The notes under the pieces were generated by a model. That model did not search any database. It saw nothing but the letters and a program-made list of their open reading frames with translations, and was not told where the DNA came from. From Flavobacterium laiguense (GTDB lineage Bacteria; Bacteroidota; Bacteroidia; Flavobacteriales; Flavobacteriaceae), in NCBI RefSeq assembly GCF_003097655.1, contig NZ_QCZH01000006.1:111402-175401 (forward strand): 64,000 bases of DNA. The letters are read 5' to 3'. Every line of letters begins with the position of its first letter. Position 1 is the first letter of the stretch. Shown here in pieces: positions 16,310 through 25,681 of this stretch. Made by a program: the position numbers and the translations under genes.

Positions 16310-17077
16310 ATGGGCAAAATCATAGCGATTGCGAATCAGAAAGGTGGAGTTGGAAAGACTACTACTTCTATTAACTTAGCGGCTTCGTTAGGTGTTTTAG
16401 AAAAAAAAGTATTACTAATAGATGCTGATCCTCAGGCAAATGCCACATCAGGTTTAGGGATTGATGTAGAAACTGTTGAAATCGGAACTTATCAAATTCT
16501 TGAACATAGCCACACACCATCGGAGGCCATTATAAAATGTTCCTCACCAAATGTAGATGTAATTCCAGCACATATTGATCTAGTTGCGATTGAAATAGAA
16601 TTAGTCGACAAAGAAAATAGGGAATATATGCTTAAAAAAGCATTGGATAGCGTAAAAGATAAATATGATTATATCATCATTGATTGCGCTCCCTCTCTTG
16701 GACTATTAACTTTGAATGCCTTGACGGCAGCTGACTCGGTGGTTATTCCAATTCAATGCGAATATTTTGCCTTAGAAGGTTTAGGTAAATTATTGAATAC
16801 GATTAAAAGTATTCAAAAAATTCACAATCCAGATTTAGATATCGAAGGTTTATTATTGACGATGTTTGACTCTAGACTGCGTTTATCGAATCAGGTTGTA
16901 GAAGAAGTTCAAAAACACTTTAACGATATGGTCTTTGAAACAGTGATTCAAAGAAATGTAAAATTGAGTGAAGCACCTAGTTTTGGCGAAAGCATTATAA
17001 ACTATGACGCTACAAGCAAAGGAGCTATAAATTATTTACACCTAGCTCAAGAAATCATAAAGAAAAACAGTAAATAG
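16310..17077 (+). CDS. parA: Chromosome partitioning ATPase ParA (Soj)
   Basis: ParA is a deviant-Walker ATPase that binds DNA non-specifically and moves ParB-parS complexes during chromosome segregation. The 255 residues start with IAIANQKGGVGKTTTSINLA (deviant Walker A with both lysines), then DADPQANATSGLG. Further landmarks are DCAPSLGLLTLNALTAADSV, PIQCEYFALEGLG and the C-terminal EAPSFGESI. It matches chromosomal Soj-type ParA in length, without the N-terminal helix-turn-helix of plasmid ParA. parB starts 4 bases after the stop. Confidence 0.96.
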   Translation: MGKIIAIANQKGGVGKTTTSINLAASLGVLEKKVLLIDADPQANATSGLGIDVETVEIGTYQILEHSHTPSEAIIKCSSPNVDVIPAHIDLVAIEIELVDKENREYMLKKALDSVKDKYDYIIIDCAPSLGLLTLNALTAADSVVIPIQCEYFALEGLGKLLNTIKSIQKIHNPDLDIEGLLLTMFDSRLRLSNQVVEEVQKHFNDMVFETVIQRNVKLSEAPSFGESIINYDATSKGAINYLHLAQEIIKKNSK

Positions 17078-17081
17078 TTCT

Positions 17082-17981
17082 ATGTCAAAAGCAATAAAAA
17101 AACAAGCCTTAGGAAGGGGTTTATCTGCATTATTAAAAGATCCTGAAAACGATATTAAATCTGTAGATGATAAAAATGCCGATAAAGTTGTTGGGAATAT
17201 TATAGAGCTTGAAATTGATGCTATAGAAATAAATCCATTTCAGCCCAGAAGTAATTTCAATGAAGAGTCACTGAGAGAATTGGCGACTTCTATTAAGGAA
17301 TTAGGTGTTATTCAACCAATTACTGTTCGTAAATTAGACTTTAATAAGTACCAATTAATCTCGGGTGAGCGTCGTTTGCGCGCATCAACTTTGATTGGTT
17401 TAACAACAGTTCCTGCTTATATTCGTATTGCAAACGATAATGAATCGCTTGTTATGGCCTTGGTTGAAAACATCCAACGTCATGATTTAGATCCAATAGA
17501 AATTGCACTTTCTTACCAACGATTAATTGACGAAATTCAATTGACACAAGAGCAAATGAGTGAAAGAGTGGGTAAAAAACGTTCTACTATTGCCAATTAT
17601 TTAAGACTTTTAAAACTAGATCCAATAATCCAAACTGGAATTCGTGACGGTTTTATTAGCATGGGGCACGGTCGAGCGATCATCAATATTGAAGATCACG
17701 ATGTTCAAACGGATATTTATCAAAAAATTGTAAGCCAAAATCTTTCGGTTAGAGAAACGGAGGCTTTGGTAAAAAACTACCATGAAAGTTTAAAACCAAA
17801 ACCTGTTAACGCGACAAAACCGGCTTCATTTGTAATCGAAGACGAACACAAAGACACGTTTAATCAGTATTTTGGAACAAAAATTGATGTAAAAGTGGCA
17901 GGAAACGGAAAAGGTAAAATCACCATTCCATTTCATTCTGAAGAAGACTTCAATAGAATTATAAAATTAATAAAAGGGTAG
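17082..17981 (+). CDS. parB: Chromosome partitioning protein ParB (Spo0J)
   Basis: ParB is a CTP-dependent clamp that loads on parS sites near the origin. The 299 residues show the N-terminal RALGRGLSALL box that binds ParA. The ParB N-domain follows with NPFQPR, the CTP-binding GERRLRAS motif and the ENIQRHDLDPIE box. Then come the helix-turn-helix (MSERVGKKRSTIANYLRLLK), GHGRAI and a C-terminal dimer domain. It overlaps the following gene by one base. I did not find a TGTTTCACGTGAAACA-type parS site in the window, but I could only scan by eye. Confidence 0.95.
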   Translation: MSKAIKKQALGRGLSALLKDPENDIKSVDDKNADKVVGNIIELEIDAIEINPFQPRSNFNEESLRELATSIKELGVIQPITVRKLDFNKYQLISGERRLRASTLIGLTTVPAYIRIANDNESLVMALVENIQRHDLDPIEIALSYQRLIDEIQLTQEQMSERVGKKRSTIANYLRLLKLDPIIQTGIRDGFISMGHGRAIINIEDHDVQTDIYQKIVSQNLSVRETEALVKNYHESLKPKPVNATKPASFVIEDEHKDTFNQYFGTKIDVKVAGNGKGKITIPFHSEEDFNRIIKLIKG

Positions 17982-18544
17982 TGAATAAAATCATTTCCAT
18001 AGGCCTACTTCTTTTTCTTTTTGGAAGCGCATCCCTTTTTGCGCAAGCAAAAACAGATGATGCTGTTCTAAAACCAAAAGACACAATAAAATCCGACAAA
18101 TACGACCCCTTAACACCCGCAAAAGCTGCTTTTTACTCGGCAATTTTACCAGGTTTAGGTCAAGCCTATAATAAAAAATACTGGAAAATTCCAATCGTAT
18201 ACGGTGCGATTGGAACCAGTGTTTATTTATACATTGACAATACAAAACTCTACAACCAATACAGAGATGCTTACAAAAGTAGGTTAGCAGGTAATCCAGA
18301 TCCTGCTTACGACTACCTTTCAAACGAGCAGCTTATTAACGCTCAAGATATTTACAAAAGAAATGCCTCTCTATCCGCATTATTTGCATTGGGTTTTTAC
18401 GTATTAAACATCATAGATGCCAATGTTGATGCTGCCTTGATACAGTTTAATGTCAATGAAAATTTATCGTTACGACCAGAATTTAATCCCGATGCTGTAA
18501 CATTAAAATCAAATTTGGGACTAACCCTTAATTATCGTTTTTAG
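17981..18544 (+). CDS. DUF5683 secreted/membrane protein
   Basis: The 187-residue protein starts at GTG, sharing one base with the parB stop. It begins with a signal peptide (MNKIISIGLLLFLFG to LFAQ, about 21 residues). The DUF5683 core follows: LTPAKAAFYSAILPGLGQAY, then KKYWKIPIVYGAIGTS, a second hydrophobic segment and LSALFALGFYVLNIIDANVDA. It most likely sits in the envelope with two or more hydrophobic helices. Function is unknown. Its place between parB and dapB in one transcript suggests a housekeeping envelope role, but nothing stronger. Confidence 0.85.
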   Translation: MNKIISIGLLLFLFGSASLFAQAKTDDAVLKPKDTIKSDKYDPLTPAKAAFYSAILPGLGQAYNKKYWKIPIVYGAIGTSVYLYIDNTKLYNQYRDAYKSRLAGNPDPAYDYLSNEQLINAQDIYKRNASLSALFALGFYVLNIIDANVDAALIQFNVNENLSLRPEFNPDAVTLKSNLGLTLNYRF

Positions 18545-18592
18545 ATTCGAAATACCATTCGTTTCTTTTTAAAAATCAAAAACAGAACACAA

Positions 18593-19300
18593 ATGAAAAT
18601 TGCGCTTTTAGGATACGGAAAAATGGGAAAAGTAATCGAAAGAATTGCTTTAGAAAGAGGACATGAAATCGTTTTAAAGAAAGACGAGTTCAATACATAT
18701 GACGGACTTTCTACTGCAGATGTCGCTATTGATTTCAGCGTACCTTCAGCTGCTGTTAATAATATTTCCAATTGTTTCAACGCCAATGTCCCTGTAGTTT
18801 CTGGAACAACAGGTTGGTTGGAACATTATGACGAGATGATTGCACTTTGTGCAGCAAAAAACGGCGGTTTTATCTCCAGTTCAAACTTTAGTTTAGGCGT
18901 AAATCTATTCTTTGAATTCAACGAATATTTAGCCAAAATCATGTCAAAATTTGACCATTACAAAGTGGATATGGAAGAAATTCATCACGATCAAAAACTG
19001 GACGCTCCAAGTGGAACAGCAATTTCATTAGCCAAAGGCGTTATTGAAAACAGTAATTATACCAATTGGACATTGAATAATCCTAAAGAAAACGAGATTC
19101 ATATCGAAGCAGTAAGAGTAGGAACAGTTCCTGGAACTCATACCGTAACCTACAATTCTGAAGTGGATGCTATTGAAATAAAACACACGGCCCATAATCG
19201 TGAAGGTTTTGCCTTGGGTGCGGTAATAGCTGCCGAATGGCTTGTTGGAAAACACGGTGTTTTTACCATGAAAGATGTATTAGACTTAAATTCTAAATAG
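18593..19300 (+). CDS. dapB: 4-hydroxy-tetrahydrodipicolinate reductase
   Basis: DapB catalyses the NAD(P)H-dependent step from hydroxy-tetrahydrodipicolinate in lysine and diaminopimelate synthesis, feeding peptidoglycan. The 235-residue protein has the nucleotide motif LLGYGKMGKVIE at its start. VDMEEIHHDQKLDAPSGTA follows near residues 122-140; this is the catalytic His-His-x-x-K-x-D-A-P-S-G-T-A box. Length is slightly short (E. coli has 273) but normal for Bacteroidota. It is the fourth gene of the parA-wbqC run. A repeat-bearing gap separates it from lepB. Confidence 0.96.
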   Translation: MKIALLGYGKMGKVIERIALERGHEIVLKKDEFNTYDGLSTADVAIDFSVPSAAVNNISNCFNANVPVVSGTTGWLEHYDEMIALCAAKNGGFISSSNFSLGVNLFFEFNEYLAKIMSKFDHYKVDMEEIHHDQKLDAPSGTAISLAKGVIENSNYTNWTLNNPKENEIHIEAVRVGTVPGTHTVTYNSEVDAIEIKHTAHNREGFALGAVIAAEWLVGKHGVFTMKDVLDLNSK

Positions 19301-19325
19301 GAAAAGTCAAATTCCAAATTTTAAT

Positions 19326-19358
19326 CCCGTCCCGATAATTATCGGGAGTTATCGGGAC
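19326..19358. repeat. TCCCGATAATTATCGGGA palindrome, copy 1
   Basis: The unit CCCGTCCCGATAATTATCGG, continuing GAGTTATCGGGAC, sits between two AAATTCCAAAT words. An almost identical unit recurs 87 bp downstream. It lies between dapB and the first lepB. Confidence 0.85.
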
Positions 19359-19412
19359 CAAATTCCAAATCAAAAAATAGATTTTAAATTTCAAGAGAAA
19401 TCTAAAATCTAT

Positions 19413-19445
19413 CCCGTCCCGATAATTATCGGGAGCTATCGGGAC
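19413..19445. repeat. TCCCGATAATTATCGGGA palindrome, copy 2
   Basis: It is identical to the copy at 19326-19358 except for one base (GAGCTATC instead of GAGTTATC), but flanked on both sides by AAATCTAAAAT words instead of AAATTCCAAAT. It ends 14 bases before the lepB start. Confidence 0.85.
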
Positions 19446-19459
19446 TAAAATCTAAAATT

Positions 19460-21013
19460 ATGACACTATCTCTTTGGTTTGTATTTTTCTTAGCCGTTCA
19501 GGTTATTCATTTCTTAGGAACTTGGAAATTATACCAAAATGCCGGAAGAAAAGCTTGGGAAGCAGCAATTCCTGTTTATAATGTAATAGTTTTAATGAAA
19601 ATAATAGGCAGACCAACTTGGTGGACTATTTTGTTTTTTATTCCAATTATCAACCTTATTATGTTTCCCGTTATTTGGGTAGAGACGATTCGTAGTTTTG
19701 GTAAAAAATCCTCAATAGACACTTTGCTTGTGATTGGAACTTTGGGGTTTTATATCTTTTACCTCAATTACACCCAAACTTTAACTTACGAACCAGATAG
19801 AAATTTAAGCCCTGATCACAAAGCTGCAGATACTATTAGTTCTTTACTTTTTGCAGTTATTGTAGCCACTATTGTTCATACCTATTTGATTCAACCGTTT
19901 ACCATTCCAACCTCGTCATTAGAGAAATCATTATTGGTAGGAGATTTTTTATTTGTTAGCAAAATGAATTATGGAGCAAGAGTTCCTATGACAACTGTAG
20001 CAATGCCAATGGTACACGATACCATTCCAATGACCAAACAAAAATCGTATTTGAATTGGCCTCAATTGCCTTATTTAAGATTCCCAGGATTTCAAACGAT
20101 AAGTCGTACCGATATTGTTGTTTTTAACTGGCCAGCAGATACGGTATATAAATTCAGAGACCGATCCGGACTTCGAGTGGACAAACCTATCGATAAAAAA
20201 TCAAATTATGTAAAACGTTGTGTTGGGGTACCGGGCGATAGTTTATCCATAAAAGACGGATTAGTGTACATTAACGGAAAAGAATTGGCTTTGCCAGAGC
20301 GTGCAAAACCTCAATTTTCTTACAATGTCGCTATAGATGGCAAAACACCTATTGATTTTGAATACCTATTCAAAGATATGGATGTTACAGATGGAGCAGG
20401 ATTCATCAATGAAGCTAGAGACACTCTTTTTGTAAGTGCCTTGACAGCTGCCGGAGCCGAAAGATTGCAGCATGTTCCCGGAATCACTTCAGTAAACAGA
20501 ATTATTTCTAAAGATGTGGAAGACGGTATTTTTCCTCATATTAATAAATGGAACCGTGATAATTTTGGTCCAATTTATATCCCACAGAAAGGAAAAACCG
20601 TGGCTTTAACAACCGAAACTTTACCGTTCTACAAAACCATCATTACCGATTACGAGAAAAAAGATCTGAAAGTGAATGGAAATGAGATTAGAATTGACGG
20701 TAAAGTTACCACTACCTACACCTTCGATCAAAACTATTATTGGATGATGGGAGACAATCGTCACAACTCTGAAGACAGCCGTTATTGGGGCTATGTTCCA
20801 GAAAATCATATCGTAGGCAAACCAATATTCATCTGGATGAGTTGGGATACCAATGGTAAAGGTTTAGGGAAAATTCGTTGGGATAGAGTATTTACAACCG
20901 TTAGCGGAGAAGGACAACCACAATCGTACTTTAAATTTTTCTTGATTGCTCTTGCAGCCTTTTTTGTTGGTGAATATTTTTGGAAAAAAAGAAAAGAGAA
21001 AAAAGAATTATAA
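19460..21013 (+). CDS. lepB: Signal peptidase I (first of two in tandem)
   Basis: Signal peptidase I cleaves Sec and Tat signal peptides at the outer face of the inner membrane. The 517 residues begin with about three hydrophobic segments (roughly 5-20, 38-78 and 87-103). A further helix (about 127-147) then leads into the S26 catalytic domain. The nucleophile is S153 in [20 protein letters not shown] and the general-base lysine K252 in [26 protein letters not shown], the conserved GDN box, comes near the end. It is much longer than E. coli LepB (324). A C-terminal hydrophobic stretch is followed by a basic KKRKEKKEL tail. A close paralog follows 12 bases downstream. Confidence 0.93.
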   Translation: MTLSLWFVFFLAVQVIHFLGTWKLYQNAGRKAWEAAIPVYNVIVLMKIIGRPTWWTILFFIPIINLIMFPVIWVETIRSFGKKSSIDTLLVIGTLGFYIFYLNYTQTLTYEPDRNLSPDHKAADTISSLLFAVIVATIVHTYLIQPFTIPTSSLEKSLLVGDFLFVSKMNYGARVPMTTVAMPMVHDTIPMTKQKSYLNWPQLPYLRFPGFQTISRTDIVVFNWPADTVYKFRDRSGLRVDKPIDKKSNYVKRCVGVPGDSLSIKDGLVYINGKELALPERAKPQFSYNVAIDGKTPIDFEYLFKDMDVTDGAGFINEARDTLFVSALTAAGAERLQHVPGITSVNRIISKDVEDGIFPHINKWNRDNFGPIYIPQKGKTVALTTETLPFYKTIITDYEKKDLKVNGNEIRIDGKVTTTYTFDQNYYWMMGDNRHNSEDSRYWGYVPENHIVGKPIFIWMSWDTNGKGLGKIRWDRVFTTVSGEGQPQSYFKFFLIALAAFFVGEYFWKKRKEKKEL

Positions 21014-21025
21014 AAGAAGCCTATT

Positions 21026-22639
21026 ATGTCAATATACCAATGGTTTGTTTTTTTCCTATTCCTCCAGGTAATCCATTTTTTGGGAACATGGAAATTATAC
21101 CAAAATGCTGGGAGAAAAGCTTGGGAAGCGGCAATTCCTGTTTATAATGCCATTGTTTTAATGAAAATCATTGGTAGACCAACTTGGTGGACTATACTGC
21201 TTTTTATTCCTATCATCAATCTTATAATGTTTCCTGTTATTTGGGTTGAAACATTAAGAAGTTTTGAAAAAAATTCAAATTTAGATGCTTTTTTAGTCAT
21301 TATTACTTTAGGGCTTTATATCTATTACATCAATTATACACAAAAATTAAATTACAAAGCAGAAAGAAACTTAACCCCAGAGAATAAAACTTCCGATACC
21401 ATTAGCTCCTTACTTTTTGCTGTCATTGTTGCCACTTTGGTTCACACCTATATTATACAGCCCTTTACGATTCCGTCTTCTTCATTAGAAAAAACATTAT
21501 ACGTTGGCGATTTTTTATTTGTGAGTAAATTAAATTTTGGAGCAAGAACTCCTATGACTGCTATTGCGCTGCCTATGATGCATGATTCAATCCCGTTTTT
21601 AGGAGTTAAATCATACCTATTCAATGATGATATTACAAAAAAGGAAACTTCTCTTTTAAACAAGTTTCAATTACCCTATTTTAGATTCCCTTCGATTGAA
21701 ACGATTAAACGCAATCAAATTGTAGTGTTTAATCAACCCGCGGATACTTTATTGGATATGGATAATTTTAAACCAACAAGAAATTATTACAAACCGATTG
21801 ACAAAAAAACAAATTTAGTAAAACGCTGTGTTGCTATACCCGGAGATTCTTTGGAGATTCGTGAAGGGAACATTTACATCAATGGAAAACCAAGTAAATT
21901 ACCCGAAAGTGCTAAACTCCAATATAACTTTTTTGTAAATACTCAAGGCACGAGTATGGATCAAAGTTCCCTAGCAAACAGGTATGGCGCCAGAGATGGT
22001 TTGAAGGATGGGAATGGAGATTTTGCATTGACCAATAATGGAGAATATGTATTGACATTAACCGATAGCGAAGCAAGCAGAATAGCGAACAATCCTGTGG
22101 TTAAAGGTGTCAAAAAGTATTTACTTCCAAAGGGAGAAGATGGAGATGTATTTCCTCATATTCATTCATTAGGATGGAACATAGACAATTTTGGGCCAAT
22201 TTATATTCCAAAAAAAGGAGAGACGATTAAATTAGACAAAAAAACACTACCCTTTTATAAACGCATCATACAGGAATACGAAAAAAATACATTACTCGTT
22301 AACGGTGACAAAATTGTAATAAACGGAAAACCAGTTAGGAGCTATACTTTTAAACAAGATTATTATTGGATGATGGGAGACAATCGTCAAAACTCTTTAG
22401 ACGCAAGATTTTGGGGATATGTTCCTTTTGATCATGTAGTTGGCAAGCCTGTATTCATTTGGTTTAGTTGGGATAAAGATGGTAAAGGAATTCAAAAAAT
22501 AAGATGGAATCGAGTTTTCTCTTTCGTAAATGGAAATGGAGAGCCTAAATCTTATTTAATTCATTTCTTAATTGCTCTTGCAGCCTTTTTTGTTGGAGAG
22601 TATTTTTGGAAAAAAAGAAAAGAGAAAAAAGTTAATTAA
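21026..22639 (+). CDS. lepB: Signal peptidase I (second tandem copy)
   Basis: The 537-residue paralog of the preceding gene has the same layout. The first 80 residues and the end ([20 protein letters not shown]) are nearly identical between the two. The catalytic serine is S153 in [20 protein letters not shown] and the lysine is in LVKRCVAIPGDSLEI. The GDN box reads MMGDNRQNSLDAR. The middle insert (about residues 190-260 and 300-380) differs in length and sequence. Both copies keep the catalytic residues, so both should be active, perhaps with different substrate ranges. Tandem arrangement and near-identical ends point to duplication, possibly with gene conversion at the ends. Confidence 0.93.
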   Translation: MSIYQWFVFFLFLQVIHFLGTWKLYQNAGRKAWEAAIPVYNAIVLMKIIGRPTWWTILLFIPIINLIMFPVIWVETLRSFEKNSNLDAFLVIITLGLYIYYINYTQKLNYKAERNLTPENKTSDTISSLLFAVIVATLVHTYIIQPFTIPSSSLEKTLYVGDFLFVSKLNFGARTPMTAIALPMMHDSIPFLGVKSYLFNDDITKKETSLLNKFQLPYFRFPSIETIKRNQIVVFNQPADTLLDMDNFKPTRNYYKPIDKKTNLVKRCVAIPGDSLEIREGNIYINGKPSKLPESAKLQYNFFVNTQGTSMDQSSLANRYGARDGLKDGNGDFALTNNGEYVLTLTDSEASRIANNPVVKGVKKYLLPKGEDGDVFPHIHSLGWNIDNFGPIYIPKKGETIKLDKKTLPFYKRIIQEYEKNTLLVNGDKIVINGKPVRSYTFKQDYYWMMGDNRQNSLDARFWGYVPFDHVVGKPVFIWFSWDKDGKGIQKIRWNRVFSFVNGNGEPKSYLIHFLIALAAFFVGEYFWKKRKEKKVN

Positions 22640-22641
22640 AA

Positions 22642-22701
22642 AAAGTTCAAAGTTCAAGGTTTAAAGTTAATCCCAACAACCTTAAACTTTTAAACCTTAA
22701 A
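22642..22701. repeat. Inverted repeat of GTTCAAA / TTTAAAC words
   Basis: AAGTTCAAAGTTCAAGGTTT..AAAGTT (22643-22669) is inversely matched by AACCTTAAACTTTTAAACCT..TAAAC (22678-22702). TAATCCCAAC lies between. It fills the gap between the second lepB and wbqC. Confidence 0.65.
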
Positions 22702-22712
22702 CAAATCAATAA

Positions 22713-23333
22713 ATGAACATCTTAATTCATCCCTCCTATTTCCCTTCTATAAGTCATTTTGTAGCCATGGCTCAATCTGACAATATTACGTTTGAAATGG
22801 AAGATAATTTTCAGAAGCAAACCAATCGCAACAGAACCTACATTTATAGTCCAAACGGGATTCAATTATTGAATATCCCTATAAAGCATTCCAATTTAAA
22901 TCATCAGAAGACCAAAGACATTAAAATAGAATCCGAGTTTGATTGGCAGAAACAGCATTTCAAATCGCTGGAAGCCGCTTATAGAAGTTCTCCTTTCTTC
23001 GAGTTTTTTGAAGATGATTTACTGCCTATTTTTCAAAAAAAATATACTTTTTTGATGGATCTCAATTTTGAAACTTTAGAGGTGCTTTCAAAATGTTTGC
23101 GAATGAAAATAGAGTTTAGCACCACAACCGAATATTTTCATGAAATAGATCCTGAAATAGTTACCGACTTTCGGTATTTAATAAACGGAAAAAAAGACAC
23201 TTCTGTTTTTGAAAACTACACCCAAGTTTTTGATGATAAACATGGATTTATAAATAATCTAAGTGTCTTAGATTTATTATTCAATGAAGGAAAGTATGCT
23301 ATGGATTATTTGAAAAGTCAAGTGCTGATTTAA
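22713..23333 (+). CDS. WbqC-family protein
   Basis: The 206-residue protein matches the WbqC-like family: ILIHPSYFPSISHFVAMAQS, EMEDNFQKQTNRNRTYI, GIQLLNIPIKHS, DWQKQHFKSLEAAYRSSPFFEF. In O-antigen clusters WbqC-like proteins are associated with amino-sugar modification, but their biochemistry is not well defined. Here the gene stands at the end of the lepB run with no glycan genes around it, so a general role is possible. A strong terminator follows. The family call is confident; the function is not. Confidence 0.85.
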   Translation: MNILIHPSYFPSISHFVAMAQSDNITFEMEDNFQKQTNRNRTYIYSPNGIQLLNIPIKHSNLNHQKTKDIKIESEFDWQKQHFKSLEAAYRSSPFFEFFEDDLLPIFQKKYTFLMDLNFETLEVLSKCLRMKIEFSTTTEYFHEIDPEIVTDFRYLINGKKDTSVFENYTQVFDDKHGFINNLSVLDLLFNEGKYAMDYLKSQVLI

Positions 23334-23377
23334 TAAAACTATCGAATTACTTAGAAGAAGATACAAATTTAAAAATT

Positions 23378-23442
23378 AAACCATTAAGGAATTAAGATTC
23401 ATTTATAATTGAACTTAATTCCTTAATGGTTATTTTTTTTTT
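23378..23442 (+). terminator. Strong terminator ending the parA-wbqC run
   Basis: AACCATTAAGGAATTAAG (23379-23396) pairs perfectly over 18 bp with CTTAATTCCTTAATGGTT (23414-23431) and is followed by about ten T. The remaining part of the gap 23334-23640 holds one inverted repeat (23515-23573) and no gene. Confidence 0.9.
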
Positions 23443-23514
23443 AATAAGTGACTAGTACCATTTCACAGAATAAATTAGTTGTTGAATGTTTTTCACAAAC
23501 TTTATCCTTTCTGT

Positions 23515-23573
23515 TCTTTGCGTCTCTGCGACTTTGCGAGCCCAATTTCACGCAAAGGCGCAGAGACGCAAAG
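23515..23573. repeat. Inverted repeat of GCAAAG / CTTTGCG words, copy 1
   Basis: CTTTGCGTCTCTGCGACTTT-GCG (from 23516) is inversely repeated as CGCAAAGGCGCAGAGACGCA-AAG (to 23573) around a short AT spacer. A second member of the family is at 36951-37017. Confidence 0.8.
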
Positions 23574-23640
23574 TCAATTTTCAATATTTAGACTCTTGGT
23601 ATGAGTTAAGGACAGTCATATAAAACAATAACACAAAAAA

Positions 23641-24693
23641 CTACTTCATCGATAACTTCGCCATAATGGGATAATGATCCGAGTTTTGAAATTCTGAAAA
23701 ACTTTCAAATTGCTTGACTTCCATGGTTTCATCGGCAAAAATATAGTCAATTCTGGCGGGATAGTACCTAAACTTATAGGTAGCTCCAAAGCCTTTCCCT
23801 GCTTCTTCAAAACTGTCTTTTAGTTTTCCTTTTATATTTCGATATACGTACGAAAAAGCACTGTTATTCATATCCCCACAGATGATAATCGGGTATTTAC
23901 ACTCCTTTTCATGTTCTTTAAAAATAGAAGCTTGCTCTTGTTGTTGCTTAAACGCTTTGCTGATTCGAATAAAAAGGGACTTTGACTTTTGTTGGTCAAT
24001 GACATCAATGTTCTCCGATATTTCATTTACGTCCGGAGAAATTTTTATGGACTGCAAATGCATATTATACACCCTTACAATATCTTTTCCTTTTTTAATA
24101 TCAGCAAAAACAACGTTATTATTCGAGTTGGGAAATACAATATTTCCCTGATCGATAATTGGGAATTTAGAGAATATGGCTTGACCCGTTTTTATTTGCT
24201 TTCCTTCCATCAAAACATATTTATAACGGTAGACTTTCAAATCGATATTAGCCGAATTCGAAAACTCTTGAATACACAATATATCTGGGTTTTTCTCATT
24301 TATAAATTCCAAAATCACATCCGGAATATCATCACGATCCAACCATTTAAATACATTAAATAATCTTACGTTATAACTCATAACCGTAAAATCTTTATCA
24401 CTTTCTGGAAATTCCTTGGCTGAGAACTTATAAAACTTATTAAAAAAGGTAATCCCTATCAAGAGTACTAAACCGGACAAAACCATGCGTTTCTTAAACT
24501 GAATAGCCCAGTACAAAAAGAACAGACCATTCGACAAAAAAAACAAAGGCATAAACAATGTAAATACCGACAATAACGGGAAGATTTTTGGCGCTAAAAA
24601 CGGAAGCAAATAAGCACTGAATGTTAGCACTATAAGCACCAAATTCAAAACAAACATTCCTTTATTAAACCATGAAAGGTTCTTCATCATCAA
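23641..24693 (-). CDS. Endonuclease/exonuclease/phosphatase-family membrane protein
   Basis: The 350-residue protein has three hydrophobic helices in the first 90 residues (LVLIVLTFSAYLLPFLAP, LFFLSNGLFFLYWA, MVLSGLVLLIGITFF). An EEP-fold domain follows: FTVMSYNVRLFNVF, DILCIQEFSN (metal-binding Glu), IICGDMNNSAFS (GD-x-N motif) and the C-terminal catalytic pair IDYIFAD and NSDHYPI. All active-site landmarks of the DNase I/Mg-dependent phosphodiesterase fold are present, facing either side of the inner membrane. The substrate could be a phospholipid, nucleic acid or phosphate ester; such membrane-fused EEP proteins are common in Flavobacteria. It heads downstream of the rhomboid pair. Confidence 0.85.
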   Translation of the reverse strand: MMMKNLSWFNKGMFVLNLVLIVLTFSAYLLPFLAPKIFPLLSVFTLFMPLFFLSNGLFFLYWAIQFKKRMVLSGLVLLIGITFFNKFYKFSAKEFPESDKDFTVMSYNVRLFNVFKWLDRDDIPDVILEFINEKNPDILCIQEFSNSANIDLKVYRYKYVLMEGKQIKTGQAIFSKFPIIDQGNIVFPNSNNNVVFADIKKGKDIVRVYNMHLQSIKISPDVNEISENIDVIDQQKSKSLFIRISKAFKQQQEQASIFKEHEKECKYPIIICGDMNNSAFSYVYRNIKGKLKDSFEEAGKGFGATYKFRYYPARIDYIFADETMEVKQFESFSEFQNSDHYPIMAKLSMK

Positions 24694-24758
24694 TAAATTT
24701 TATACTTTAATATTACAAAGCTTACGTTAACCAATTAAATTATTCAAATAAAAATACA

Positions 24759-25619
24759 TTATTTTCCGGCTTGAAACAAAAATTCTTTTTCTTCTTTATT
24801 CAAGCTATCGTATCCGGATTGACTAATTTTATCTAAAATTTCATCAATTTGTTGTTGTTTTTTGTCTTTTACCACAATTCTTGAAGTTGATTTTTCGACA
24901 GGTTTTTTGTAATTTTTATGTACTTTCTTAAAAGGAGTCGATGGCTTTTTAAATCTATTAGCAAAGAAATCTAAAACAGCACTTACTATCTTGCTCAAAT
25001 CAATTCCGTTTTGAAGTAATTTAATGAAAACAAAACCGAAAAAAGCACCCGCTAAATGAGAAATATGTCCTCCTGAGTTTTCTACTCGAAATTGCATTAA
25101 ATCCAGAATAAGGATCACAGCGGTAATATGCCATAATTTCACATTCCCAATAAGTAACAATCTGACATTCATCAGAGGGCTATAGGTTGTGACTGCTACT
25201 AAAATAGCCATTATCGCGGCCGAAGCACCCACGACTGCACCACTTAAATGCATTAGATTAAAACCTAAAGCAAAAATTAATCCTGCAAAAATCGCACTTA
25301 AAATATACAAGCCTAAATATTGCTTTGGACTAAAAAAAGTCAAAAACAGGGAGCTTGCAAAATTCAACACCATCATGTTAAAAAACAAATGAAAAAATCC
25401 ATCATGAAAAAAAGCATACGATAGAAATGTCCAAGGTTTTAAAAGAAATACAGCTGGTTCTGATGACAATGCAATCCAATTGGGAAAATCAAAAGCACCA
25501 ACCTTAAATTGATAGAAAAACACCAGGGAAATCAAGAAACAGCCTATATTCCAATAGATCATTTTTTGGGCAATTCCACCTAATTTATATTGTACTTTTA
25601 AATCGTCTATGATGTTCAT
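24759..25619 (-). CDS. Rhomboid-family intramembrane serine protease with a C-terminal tail
   Basis: The 286-residue protein has six predicted membrane helices. The catalytic serine lies in VVGASAAIMAILVAV and the histidine in SGGHISHLAGAFFGF. HDGFFHLFFNMMVLNFAS supplies the HxxxN oxyanion region. The GASA variant departs from the canonical GASG at one position. A charged cytoplasmic tail (about 215-286) ends in IDEILDKISQSGYDSLNKEE, a pattern common in Bacteroidota rhomboids. It probably cleaves membrane proteins in the inner membrane; the substrate is unknown. It follows the second rhomboid on the same strand, 62 bp apart. Confidence 0.88.
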   Translation of the reverse strand: MNIIDDLKVQYKLGGIAQKMIYWNIGCFLISLVFFYQFKVGAFDFPNWIALSSEPAVFLLKPWTFLSYAFFHDGFFHLFFNMMVLNFASSLFLTFFSPKQYLGLYILSAIFAGLIFALGFNLMHLSGAVVGASAAIMAILVAVTTYSPLMNVRLLLIGNVKLWHITAVILILDLMQFRVENSGGHISHLAGAFFGFVFIKLLQNGIDLSKIVSAVLDFFANRFKKPSTPFKKVHKNYKKPVEKSTSRIVVKDKKQQQIDEILDKISQSGYDSLNKEEKEFLFQAGK

Positions 25620-25681
25620 TTTCTAATTTATGAATTATAAAGTTATGAATTATAGAATTACCGCTCAAGGGGTTATGGAAT

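Noticed and set aside
19310..19450. CRISPR-like array (two near-identical units 87 bp apart)
   Set aside because: There are only two units, each itself palindromic with AT-rich flanks, no spacer regularity and no cas genes nearby.
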